59,951 nucleotides of DNA from Acidobacteriaceae bacterium (GTDB taxonomy: Bacteria; Acidobacteriota; Terriglobia; Terriglobales; Acidobacteriaceae). The notes under the pieces are model-generated. The model worked only from the letters and a program-made list of their open reading frames with translations. It was not told the DNA's origin and searched no databases. This document shows positions 23,777-31,766 of this stretch, piece after piece. Positions within the stretch are counted from its first letter, which is position 1. Every line of letters starts with the position of its first letter. The position numbers were made by a program, and so were the translations under genes. The stretch is taken from positions 1 through 59,951 of the forward strand of contig CAHJWI010000026.1 of NCBI GenBank assembly GCA_903642225.1, in the 5' to 3' direction.

Positions 23777-26620
23777 CTATTTCAGTTTGCCGGCATACCG
23801 CTCGACGACATCGCGTGACAGTTCCTGTTGCAAGCCGTTCATCTTCTTCCACGGATCGCGCTTCAAACGATGCTGCCATTCCGAAGAGAAGTTGTTGATG
23901 CGAAAGTTTGGCCGCTCCGGTTCGGCAAGCTCTTTCCAATCGAGCGTAACTGAAACCGGTAGGCCGGGCCGGGAACGCATTGAGAATGGGGCTACTGCCG
24001 TTGCGCCGCGTTCGTTGCGAAGATAGTCCACGTAAATTTTGCCAACACGCGCCGCCTTTGTCATCTTGCTTAGATACAGGCGCGGATTGTCTTTCTCCAT
24101 GGCCATTGCAATGCCGTGAGCCCAGGCTTTCATGGTGGCGAAGTCGTACTGCGGCACCAGGGGGAAAACGATGTGCAGACCCTTGCCGCCCGTAGTTTTG
24201 ACGAAGCTCTCGATCCCAAGCTTCTTCAGGCGCGCGCGCACTTCCAACGCACTCTCCGCCACCTGCGACCACGGCAAAGACTCGTCCGGATCCAGGTCGA
24301 TTACGATGCGGTTCGGGTGCTCCAGGTCGGCGTTGCTCGATCCCCATGGATGGATTTCAAGCACACTCATCTGCGCCAGGCCCGCCAGTGACTCCGCCGA
24401 ATTCAGCGTGATATACGGCTCCGGTGTGCCGCCCTTCTTGTCAGAGACCATCACGCTGCCGACGCCCGCAGGCAGCATGTGGTTCACGTGCTTCTGGTAA
24501 AAGCACGGCTTAGCACTGCCGTCCGGGCACCGCACAAGCGAGAGCGGCCGGTTCGCTATGTGCGGCAGCATCTGCGGCGATACGGCCCACAGGTACGCGG
24601 CCAGTTGCTCCTTCGTGACGCCGGATTCAGTGTCGACCACCTTCTGCGGATGGGTGAGGCGGACCGGCGGAACAGGCAGGGTTTTTGTTGGAGTGACAGG
24701 CAGGCTTTGCTTTGAGGCGATCTCCGGCTTCTTTGGCATAGTGGCGGACTTGGCCGCCTTGCCAACGCTGCTGCCTTCTTCGCCCGGTGCCGCACCTTTG
24801 GCACGCTTGGGTTTGGGTGCCGCGTCTTCTTTGCGCACTTCAACCGCAGGCTTGTCCTCGCGCAGGCCAAGGTATGCAGCCTGACGCAACTGGTTCTCAC
24901 CCGTCCAGGTTGCGAAACGTACCTGCACGACGGTTTGCGGCTGAACCCAGTGCGCGCCGCGCTTTGCCTCGTTTGGAATTTTTGAAAAAGGACAGGCCAC
25001 CTGCTGCAACGCTTCAAGTTTGTCGCGCAACATGCTGTGTATGCGAGCGTTGAACCCGGTACCAGTGCGGCCTGCGTACATCAACGATCCCTTCTCGTCG
25101 TAATAGCCCAGCAGCAGTGCGCCAATGCCGCGGGTGCCGTTTGACAGGTCGGTGAAGCCGCCCACAACGAACTCCTGCTCGTGCAGGCACTTCGATTTCA
25201 CCCATGCATGGCCCCTTCCGGAGGTGTACGTCGCCTCCGTCTTCTTCGAGATCGTGCCTTCTGCATGCAGGGCGCAGGCCTGGTGAAAGATCATTGCGCC
25301 ATCACCCTCAAGATGCTCGCCGAAACGGACCTCGCCGCTGCCGCTGCTGTAGCCATCTGCAGGCAACAGGCCATGTAACAGTCGCTTTCGTTCCAGCAGC
25401 GGCAGGTCGCGTGTGCTATGACCGTTCAGGTGCAGCAGGTCGAAGGCAAAGTAGGTCATGGGGTGACTCTCTCCCTTTTCGAACGAAGCCTGCAGCCGCG
25501 CAAAGGAGGAAACGCCAGTGTCGTCCAGCACGACCACCTCACCATCCAGCAGAGCGGTGTCCGCTGCCACCTGCTGCAAAGCTTCAGCCACGGGCTTCAT
25601 GCGATGCGTCCAGTCAAGCCCCGTGCGCGTCAATAACTGCACAGTGTTGCCGTGTTTGCGAGCCTGCACGCGGTATCCGTCCAGCTTGAGTTCATGCACC
25701 CACGACGTCCCCGTTGGCGTCGCCTCACCCTCGCTGGCAAGCTGCGGCGTAATGAACTCCGGCAGCTTCTCCTTCCAAAGCGTGGCGATCGATTGATCCA
25801 CCGCCTGCGTTCCTGCTTTTGCAGTCGTCTTTGCAGACTCCGCTGATGATGCAGTCCTCGTTGTTGCCGGGCTGCCCTTCGGACGCGCTACGGCGTCAGC
25901 TTCATGCGCGCGCTGACGGTACCAGGCTTGTCCCGTACCTGCGGTCTCCTTCGAGTTCCAGACATGGGTTTCAGCCTCGGCGATCTGCTCCAGCGAGCGA
26001 CCGGTGACAGCAGAATCCGGAGCCTCTTCCGTAATTGCGGGTGCACCCTCCGGCCGTTCGAGTTCGTCGTGCTCCTTGATCAGCAGCCAGTTCGGTTTGC
26101 CCTCATGAGCGGCCTTGCCGCCCATGCGTACCAGCGCCCAGTTGCCGTGCATCTTGGTGCCGTTCAGAGCGAATTTCAGGTTGCCCTTGCGAAGGCCTTC
26201 GTCCACATCCACGTGCGGCGTCCACGTTCCCTGGTCCCACACCATCACGGTGCCGCCGCCGTACTGTCCACGTGGAATGATGCCTTCAAAGCCGCCATAC
26301 TCCATGGGATGGTCTTCCACCTCAACGGCCAGGCGCTTGTCATGGACGTTGTAGCTGGGGCCTTTGGCGCACGCCCAGCTTTTCAGCACGCCATGCCAGC
26401 CAAGGCGGAAGTCATAGTGCAGGCGCGTGGCGGCGTGCTTTTGGATGACGAATGGCAGGTCGGGCGGCGTCAGCTTGGCATCGCCGCTTGGTTCCGCGGT
26501 GACCTTGAAGTCGCGCATGGAGCGATACCGCGCAAGCTGCTCATCGACCTCATCCCCGGCACTGGCCGTCAGCTGCTTCTCTTTCGTGGCGCGATCCGCG
26601 CGTGTTCTGCTGGCTGGCAT
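23777..26620 (-). CDS. ligD: Multifunctional DNA ligase D (phosphoesterase, ligase and polymerase)
   Basis: This 947-residue enzyme completes bacterial non-homologous end joining. It has three domains in the order phosphoesterase, ligase, polymerase. The phosphoesterase (about 40-200) shows FVIQKHAATRLHYDFRL and IPRGQYGGGTVMVWDQGTW. The ATP-dependent ligase (about 285-600) has the nucleotidyl lysine in HELKLDGYRVQARK near residue 312. The primase-polymerase (about 650-945) has the metal-binding LDLDPDESLPW near 775. An Ala/Lys/Pro-rich linker separates ligase and polymerase. The ATG at 26620 has AGAAGGGAA upstream; the open frame beyond it overlaps the divergent gene. Its partner ku lies 440 bases away on the same strand. 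Confidence 0.96.
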   Translation of the reverse strand: MPASRTRADRATKEKQLTASAGDEVDEQLARYRSMRDFKVTAEPSGDAKLTPPDLPFVIQKHAATRLHYDFRLGWHGVLKSWACAKGPSYNVHDKRLAVEVEDHPMEYGGFEGIIPRGQYGGGTVMVWDQGTWTPHVDVDEGLRKGNLKFALNGTKMHGNWALVRMGGKAAHEGKPNWLLIKEHDELERPEGAPAITEEAPDSAVTGRSLEQIAEAETHVWNSKETAGTGQAWYRQRAHEADAVARPKGSPATTRTASSAESAKTTAKAGTQAVDQSIATLWKEKLPEFITPQLASEGEATPTGTSWVHELKLDGYRVQARKHGNTVQLLTRTGLDWTHRMKPVAEALQQVAADTALLDGEVVVLDDTGVSSFARLQASFEKGESHPMTYFAFDLLHLNGHSTRDLPLLERKRLLHGLLPADGYSSGSGEVRFGEHLEGDGAMIFHQACALHAEGTISKKTEATYTSGRGHAWVKSKCLHEQEFVVGGFTDLSNGTRGIGALLLGYYDEKGSLMYAGRTGTGFNARIHSMLRDKLEALQQVACPFSKIPNEAKRGAHWVQPQTVVQVRFATWTGENQLRQAAYLGLREDKPAVEVRKEDAAPKPKRAKGAAPGEEGSSVGKAAKSATMPKKPEIASKQSLPVTPTKTLPVPPVRLTHPQKVVDTESGVTKEQLAAYLWAVSPQMLPHIANRPLSLVRCPDGSAKPCFYQKHVNHMLPAGVGSVMVSDKKGGTPEPYITLNSAESLAGLAQMSVLEIHPWGSSNADLEHPNRIVIDLDPDESLPWSQVAESALEVRARLKKLGIESFVKTTGGKGLHIVFPLVPQYDFATMKAWAHGIAMAMEKDNPRLYLSKMTKAARVGKIYVDYLRNERGATAVAPFSMRSRPGLPVSVTLDWKELAEPERPNFRINNFSSEWQHRLKRDPWKKMNGLQQELSRDVVERYAGKLK

Positions 26621-26749
26621 GCGTGCTGCTTCCCTTCTTCCAGAGACTGCGTACAGTAGATGCACAACGTCAGAGTGGGGGGATGTATGCCAACCTCCTC
26701 TGAAGTGAGAGTGAGAAGAGTGGGAGTTCAGACTGACATAAAGGGATAC

Positions 26750-27049
26750 ATGATCGTGGTGTATCACCGATGTGCAGATGCGCAGACCATGGCTGAATAT
26801 GCCAGGCTCGCGCTGCCAGCGTTGATCGCCTTCGGCGGTCGTTTTCCAGTTCGCGCTTCGGGCGACACGGTCACTGCTCGCGAAGCCGGCCTTTGCGAGC
26901 GGGTAGTCGTGGTTGAATTTCCTTCAAAGCAGGTTGCGCTTGAAGCGTACGACAGCGCTGCATACCAGCAGGCTTTCGCGTTGATCGCGAAACTCGTGGA
27001 GCGCGACGTGCGCTTTGTGGAAGGCCAGCCGTTCGTGCCAGGGAGTTAG
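26750..27049 (+). CDS. DUF1330-like small protein
   Basis: This 99-residue protein begins MIVVYHRCADAQTMAEYARL and has LCERVVVVEFPSKQVALEAY, the pattern of the DUF1330 ferredoxin-like alpha/beta-barrel family. The function of that family is not established. The ATG at 26750 has AAGGGATAC upstream; a longer frame from 26660 lacks support. It lies between ligD (divergent) and ku (convergent), on the opposite strand to both, so a link with DNA repair is not implied by operon structure. Confidence 0.75.
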   Translation: MIVVYHRCADAQTMAEYARLALPALIAFGGRFPVRASGDTVTAREAGLCERVVVVEFPSKQVALEAYDSAAYQQAFALIAKLVERDVRFVEGQPFVPGS

Positions 27050-27062
27050 GCCAGACTAAGCT

Positions 27063-28070
27063 CTAGGCCGACTTGCGACGCGGTGCGGCTGCCTTTGCAG
27101 GCTTAATCGCGGCTGCCTTCTTGGCAGACGCGACAAGGGTAGGCCCGGGCCGCGCGTCGGCCTTCTTCTCGCTCTTGGCAGCCTTCTTTGGTATGGGCAC
27201 CTCTTCCGGCGCCTCATCCGCTTCATTCGCAGCCTTTGCAGCAAGACTGCTACGCAAGGCATCCATCAGGTTGATAACTTTAGCTCGCTTGGGGGCTGGT
27301 TCATCCTGTGGGATGGGCTGGTGGTTCACCTTGGCATCCACCAGTTCGCGCAGCGCTACCTCATACCCATCCTTATACTTCGACGGATCGAACTTGCCGC
27401 TTTTCCGCTTGATGAGCTGCTCCGCCAGGTCAAGCTGGTCCTCGTCGATCTCCACCGGTTTCAGGTCGCCAAAGTACTCCATGGGCTTTCGCAGCTCGGC
27501 GCTGTATCGCAGAGTGAATGCCATCATGCCGGGGTGCTGGTCGTCGTCGTTCGGCGCGATCGCCACCACGTGCTCACGACCCGCAAAAGCAATCTTGCCA
27601 ATGCCGACTTTCTTTTCCTTCTGCAGGGCCGTCCGAACCACCGCGAAAGCTTCCGCCTGGGCATCACCGTCCGGTGTCACAAAATAGGGCTTCTCGAAAA
27701 AGGAGGGATCGATATCGCTCTCATCAACAAACTGCTCGATAGCGATGGAGTGCTTTGACGGCACGCGCAGGTTTGCAATCTCGCTGGGTTCAATCTGGAC
27801 ATACTGGCCTTTGGCATACTCGTAGCCCTTCACGATGTCGTTCTTCTCCACCGTGGGTGCCGCCGCAGGGGTTTCATCGAGATCCTCCGCTTGTCCGGCA
27901 GGGTTGTCGACGGCCGACTGCAGCACTTTCTGATGCCGAACACGTTCACCGGTGGAGCGGCTGATCTGGTGGAACCGGATCTCGCTCTTGTACTCCGTTG
28001 CAACAAAAAACTTGACGGCAAACGACACCAGCGAAATTTGAATGGAACCGGACCAGTAGGGGCGAGCCAT
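27063..28070 (-). CDS. ku: DNA end-binding protein Ku
   Basis: This 335-residue protein is the bacterial Ku homologue that encircles DNA ends as a dimer and recruits LigD. The start MARPYWSGSIQISLVSFAVK and the internal KGYEYAKGQYVQIEPSEI are diagnostic. The Ku core covers about residues 8-255. The last 75 or so residues form a Lys/Ala/Pro-rich tail (KKAAKSEKKADARPGP and similar) that is longer than in minimal Ku proteins and probably binds DNA. With ligD on the same strand nearby, a full NHEJ pathway is encoded here. Confidence 0.96.
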   Translation of the reverse strand: MARPYWSGSIQISLVSFAVKFFVATEYKSEIRFHQISRSTGERVRHQKVLQSAVDNPAGQAEDLDETPAAAPTVEKNDIVKGYEYAKGQYVQIEPSEIANLRVPSKHSIAIEQFVDESDIDPSFFEKPYFVTPDGDAQAEAFAVVRTALQKEKKVGIGKIAFAGREHVVAIAPNDDDQHPGMMAFTLRYSAELRKPMEYFGDLKPVEIDEDQLDLAEQLIKRKSGKFDPSKYKDGYEVALRELVDAKVNHQPIPQDEPAPKRAKVINLMDALRSSLAAKAANEADEAPEEVPIPKKAAKSEKKADARPGPTLVASAKKAAAIKPAKAAAPRRKSA

Positions 28071-28422
28071 GCAACACCTCAGCGTTCAGAATGTAAGTCC
28101 AGCGCCAACTGATTGGGATGTACGCGCGCACTCGATGGTAGGGCGGTTTTGCCCCGCCGTCTAGTACGCAGACAGTTAACATTGCCAGACGACGAGCGCA
28201 GATGCCTGCTCACACCATCGTCTGGAGCGGCGTAGGCCAGGGGACGGTTTCCGCTGATGCAATCACGCAGAGTCGCGCGCTCCAGATACCAGAGGTAGAC
28301 AAACAGTACGGTATCGGCCGATCACCGGCTCTTTCTGGCCTCTACGCTCCAACCAGGTAGGTGCAGAAACACTCGGCAATGTATAACTACGACAGCTTAG
28401 GTCCGAGTTGGAGGATAAGTCG
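28071..28422. other. Intergenic region upstream of ku and of the EF-hand operon
   Basis: This 352-base gap holds the divergent start regions of ku and the EF-hand gene. No gene is supported. It contains one inverted repeat TCTGGAGCG (28221-28229) / CGCTCCAGA (28278-28286) enclosing 48 bases. No confident promoter could be picked by eye. Confidence 0.5.
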
Positions 28423-29283
28423 GTGCGTCATGTATTTCCGGTGATGATCATGTGTGGTGCGCTCTCTGTGACCGCTGTTTCTGTGTCCCAGGAGCGGCGA
28501 GAACGTCCGCGACCCGTGCTTCTGGCGCTGGATCTGGATCACGACGGCACCCTGTCTGCCCCAGAGATCCAGGCTGCTGCCGCTTCGTTGCGAACCCTGG
28601 ATGCGAACAGCGACGGCGAATTGACCTTCGACGAGTTCGAGCCGCAACGGCAGGACTCCGGTGCAACGCCGGACCAGTTGGTCACACAACTGATGGCGTT
28701 CGACAAAAACGGCGACGGCGTGCTGACACCAGACGAGCTACCCGCGCGCATGCAGGCCATGTTTACCCGCGGCGATACGAACCACGACGGCAAGTTGACG
28801 GCGGCGGAAATCCGCGACATGGCGCAGCACAGCGGCCGCGCAACGGGCCAGCGTGCTGAACCTGGAAAGGCCGGTATGAACATGCGGCTCGATCCGCTGC
28901 TGAATGCGCTCGACGCCAACCACGATGCCGTCATCTCCGCCGCCGAGATGGAGGCAGCCAGCGCAGAATTGCTGGCGCTGGACGCAAACCATGATGGCGT
29001 CCTGCAGCCGGAGGAGATGCGCGTGCGCCAGCAGACCCCCGCAGAACGTGCGGCTCACCTGCTGGAAGAGTGGGACACGAACCATGATGGCAAGCTCTCG
29101 CTCGACGAGGCACCAGATGGATTGAAGCCCCGCTTCGCGCAGGCGGACATAAACCATGACGGCTTTCTGGACAGTGCCGAAATGCAGGCTATGTTCGCTG
29201 CCATGCCACAGGGTGGTCCTGGTGGACCTCCTCCTGGAATAACACAACCGTCCGGACCAGATTTGAAAGGAGCGCGCAACTGA
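28423..29283 (+). CDS. Exported protein with eight EF-hand calcium-binding loops
   Basis: This 286-residue protein has a signal peptide (MRHVFPVMIMCGALSVTAVS) and eight EF-hand-like loops: DLDHDGTLSAPE, DANSDGELTFDE, DKNGDGVLTPDE, DTNHDGKLTAAE, DANHDAVISAAE, DANHDGVLQPEE, DTNHDGKLSLDE and DINHDGFLDSAE. Seven keep the glycine at loop position 6 and all end in Glu, so most should bind calcium; the fifth has Ala in place of Gly. The GTG at 28423 has GGAGG eight bases upstream. Its stop overlaps the ApbE start by one base, so the two are co-translated. A short segment QDSGATPD (residues 77-84) lies between loops 2 and 3. It probably acts as a periplasmic calcium sensor or scaffold, by inference. 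Confidence 0.85.
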   Translation: MRHVFPVMIMCGALSVTAVSVSQERRERPRPVLLALDLDHDGTLSAPEIQAAAASLRTLDANSDGELTFDEFEPQRQDSGATPDQLVTQLMAFDKNGDGVLTPDELPARMQAMFTRGDTNHDGKLTAAEIRDMAQHSGRATGQRAEPGKAGMNMRLDPLLNALDANHDAVISAAEMEAASAELLALDANHDGVLQPEEMRVRQQTPAERAAHLLEEWDTNHDGKLSLDEAPDGLKPRFAQADINHDGFLDSAEMQAMFAAMPQGGPGGPPPGITQPSGPDLKGARN

Positions 29284-30824
29284 TGAACTCTCGCCTCTCT
29301 GCTTTTGCAACACTGTCCTGTGTGTCACTTGCTGCCGCACCCCAGCCGCTCACGCTTGGGGCGCAAGCCGCTGGCGACGCACGCTGGACCTCTCACCATG
29401 AGCACGTACTGGGCACATCGCTTGAACTTACCGTGCGTGCCGCCGACAGGGCCAGCGCAGCTGCGGCCGAGGCTGCGGCGCTCCGCTCCATTGACCGCGA
29501 TGAGACCATGCTGAGCACCTGGCGTGCAGACAGCGAGGCGTCACGCTGGGCCAGGACAAGCATGCAACCGGTACCCGTGTCGCCAGAATTACTGAACGTG
29601 CTTGCCGCATTCGACACTTGGCGTGAGCGTACGGGTGGGGCGCTGGACGCTTCGGTCGAGGCGGCAACACGATTGTGGTCGTCCACAACTGCGCGGGGTC
29701 GTACGCCCACACCCAATGAGATTTCCGTCACGGTTGAGGCCATGCAGCAGCCGCACTGGTCGCTGGATCGCGTTCACGGAACCGCCATGCGTTTGACCGA
29801 TGTGCCGCTGGCGTTCGCAACCTTCGTCAAGAGCAGCATCACCGATCGTGCGGCAAAAGCAGCGCTTGCGGCGGGTGCCAGCGGCGTGATGCTGAACGTG
29901 GGTGGCGACGTGGTTGTGCGTGGCAGTCTGACGCAGATCATTGCTGTAGCCGATCCTCACGCTGCGTCAGAGAACGACGTTGCCGTACGCCATGTTGTTG
30001 TGCGCGATGCCGCAGTGGCGACAAGCGGATCCTACCGGCGCGGGTTTGAGCTGGCTGGTCCCTTGCAGCGGCAGGAGCCAGGGTTTTCACACCTCATCGA
30101 CCCTCGCACAGCGATGCCTGCGTCCCACGTGGTGTCCTCCACCGTTGTGGCGCAAGACGCGGAAACAGCCGGCGCGCTGGCAACAGCTTTTGCCATTCTG
30201 CCGGTTGCGCAAAGCCATGCGCTTGCCGCTGCGATACCCGGTGTGCAGTACCTGCTTCTGCTCGCGAGTGGAGGAGAGGTACGCACCTCCGGCTTCCCTG
30301 CTCCCAATGGCCTGCAGCCCGTGGCGTACGCACCCGCTGCCGCAAACACGCCCGCCGCCGGCATGTGGAATCCGGCGTTCACACTGAACATAGATCTGGA
30401 GCTGCCCCGCATCGCAGACGCACGCTATCGGCGCCCGTACGTCGCCGTCTGGGTTGAAGATGCCGACCACTTTCCGGTGCGTACGCTCGCGCTGTGGACG
30501 CAAAATCCTCGGTGGCTGCCGGACCTGAAGCAGTGGTATCGCGACGATCAGCTGCGCCGCATGGCGGAGGGTACGGATGTCTCGCGCACCATCACTTCGG
30601 CCACGCGGCCACCCGGCAAGTACAACCTCAAATGGGATGGCAAAGACAACGAAGGCAAGCCGGTGAAGGCAGGCAAGTACACCATTTGTGTGGAGGCTTC
30701 TCGCGAGCATGGCGGCTACGACGTGGAGCGACACGAGCTCGACCTGGGTGCAACGCCGCTGCAAGCCACGCTGGCCGGTGCCAAGGAACTGGGAGCCATC
30801 ACGCTTGATTACCGAAAGCGATAG
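29283..30824 (+). CDS. ApbE-like FAD:protein FMN transferase fused to a DUF2271 domain
   Basis: This 513-residue exported protein has two domains. Residues about 35-340 match ApbE, which attaches FMN covalently to a Ser/Thr of exported redox proteins: HHEHVLGTSLELTVRA, DRDETMLSTW, VKSSITDRAAKAALAAGASG, MLNVGGDVVVRG and ATSGSYRRG. Residues about 365-510 match DUF2271 (LPRIADARYRRPYVAVWVED, LALWTQNPRWLPDL, PPGKYNLKWDGKDNEGKPV). The N-terminus is a signal peptide (LSAFATLSCVSLAAAP). Its start overlaps the EF-hand stop (TGATG), and the PepSY protein follows at once. In other bacteria ApbE, DUF2271 and PepSY proteins occur together in extracytoplasmic flavin electron-transfer systems. The flavin acceptor is not obvious here. 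Confidence 0.88.
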   Translation: MNSRLSAFATLSCVSLAAAPQPLTLGAQAAGDARWTSHHEHVLGTSLELTVRAADRASAAAAEAAALRSIDRDETMLSTWRADSEASRWARTSMQPVPVSPELLNVLAAFDTWRERTGGALDASVEAATRLWSSTTARGRTPTPNEISVTVEAMQQPHWSLDRVHGTAMRLTDVPLAFATFVKSSITDRAAKAALAAGASGVMLNVGGDVVVRGSLTQIIAVADPHAASENDVAVRHVVVRDAAVATSGSYRRGFELAGPLQRQEPGFSHLIDPRTAMPASHVVSSTVVAQDAETAGALATAFAILPVAQSHALAAAIPGVQYLLLLASGGEVRTSGFPAPNGLQPVAYAPAAANTPAAGMWNPAFTLNIDLELPRIADARYRRPYVAVWVEDADHFPVRTLALWTQNPRWLPDLKQWYRDDQLRRMAEGTDVSRTITSATRPPGKYNLKWDGKDNEGKPVKAGKYTICVEASREHGGYDVERHELDLGATPLQATLAGAKELGAITLDYRKR

Positions 30825-30843
30825 GTTGGGCAGCGGCAGGGTC

Positions 30844-31440
30844 GTGGTGGACCGGCGCGTGCGCCTGCGGCAATGGGCTGCGAAGACCGCCCGCTGGCTC
30901 CACCTTTACCTCTCGATGGTCAGCTTCGGCATCATCCTGTTCTTTGCCGTGACAGGACTCACTCTTAACCATGCCGACTGGTTTTCATCTGCGGTGCATA
31001 CCCGGCAGGTCTCTGCGAAAGTGAACGCTGCCCTGCTTGGTGCTCAGCCTGACACGACGGCAATCGCAGCTACGGTTAGAGCGCAACAGCACCTGCATGG
31101 CGCTCTCGATGACGTTCGTGTGGACGACACCAGTGTAGCCTTCACCTTCAAAGCACCCGGCTACAGCGCCGACGTCTCCGTGGACCGGCCCGCAGGCACT
31201 TACACCATGACGGAAGTTAGCAACGGCGCGGTGGCTGTGTTGAACGATCTGCACAAAGGTCACGACGCAGGCAAGGCATGGAGTTGGGTCATCGACATCT
31301 CTGCGGTGCTGCTCACACTGGTGTCAATGACCGGCCTGGCAATCCTCTGGTTCATCTACAAGCGCCGAACGTCCGGCCTGATGATCGCCGGCGCCGGTGC
31401 CGCAGTGGCGTTGCTGCTTTATAAAATCTGTGTGCCTTAG
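30844..31440 (+). CDS. PepSY-associated transmembrane protein
   Basis: This protein of about 198 residues has an N-terminal membrane segment (WLHLYLSMVSFGIILFFAVT) preceded by basic residues, a periplasmic domain with a PepSY-like pattern (VRVDDTSVAFTFKAPGYSAD), then one or two C-terminal membrane segments (WSWVIDISAVLLTLVSMTGL and AGAGAAVALLLY). It resembles the small PepSY-TM proteins, in which histidines such as WLHLYLS, DLHKGHDAGKAW may bind heme or a redox partner. The start is uncertain among GTG 30844, GTG 30847 and TTG 30826. It follows ApbE by 19 bases and is the last gene of the operon. Confidence 0.75.
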   Translation: MVDRRVRLRQWAAKTARWLHLYLSMVSFGIILFFAVTGLTLNHADWFSSAVHTRQVSAKVNAALLGAQPDTTAIAATVRAQQHLHGALDDVRVDDTSVAFTFKAPGYSADVSVDRPAGTYTMTEVSNGAVAVLNDLHKGHDAGKAWSWVIDISAVLLTLVSMTGLAILWFIYKRRTSGLMIAGAGAAVALLLYKICVP

Positions 31441-31766
31441 ATGGGCGCGGGCGAATTCTCCAGCAGCAACATGGCGAAGCACGAACCACATGTTCCTGCC
31501 GCGACGTTTGCCGACCTTGGTTCTCACAGAACAGGCTTTATGGCGCGCCCCGCATCGTGCGTATCGGTGTCCGCTTAGGCAGCTGGCAGGGTTTGAAAGC
31601 TTGTACCGCTACGCCGTCGATGAGCGCGGCCTCGCCGCTGAATCGGTGAAGGCGGCTGCATACTGAACGAGGACGCCGCGCACGACTGAAACAGCATCAG
31701 GGTGAAACCTTTCACCACAGTCTTCGCGTCTCTACAGGTATTCCAATCACACAAGGATCTTCTCTG
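31441..31766. other. Intergenic region between the PepSY gene and the M61 peptidase gene
   Basis: This 326-base stretch has a short open frame with no recognisable product and no convincing promoter, and I see no repeat or RNA structure in it. The only clear element is the AAGGA ribosome site of the following gene. Confidence 0.5.

Noticed and set aside
31397..31666. An 89-residue plus-strand frame after the PepSY gene
   Set aside because: Starts inside the PepSY gene, has no ribosome site and no recognisable product.
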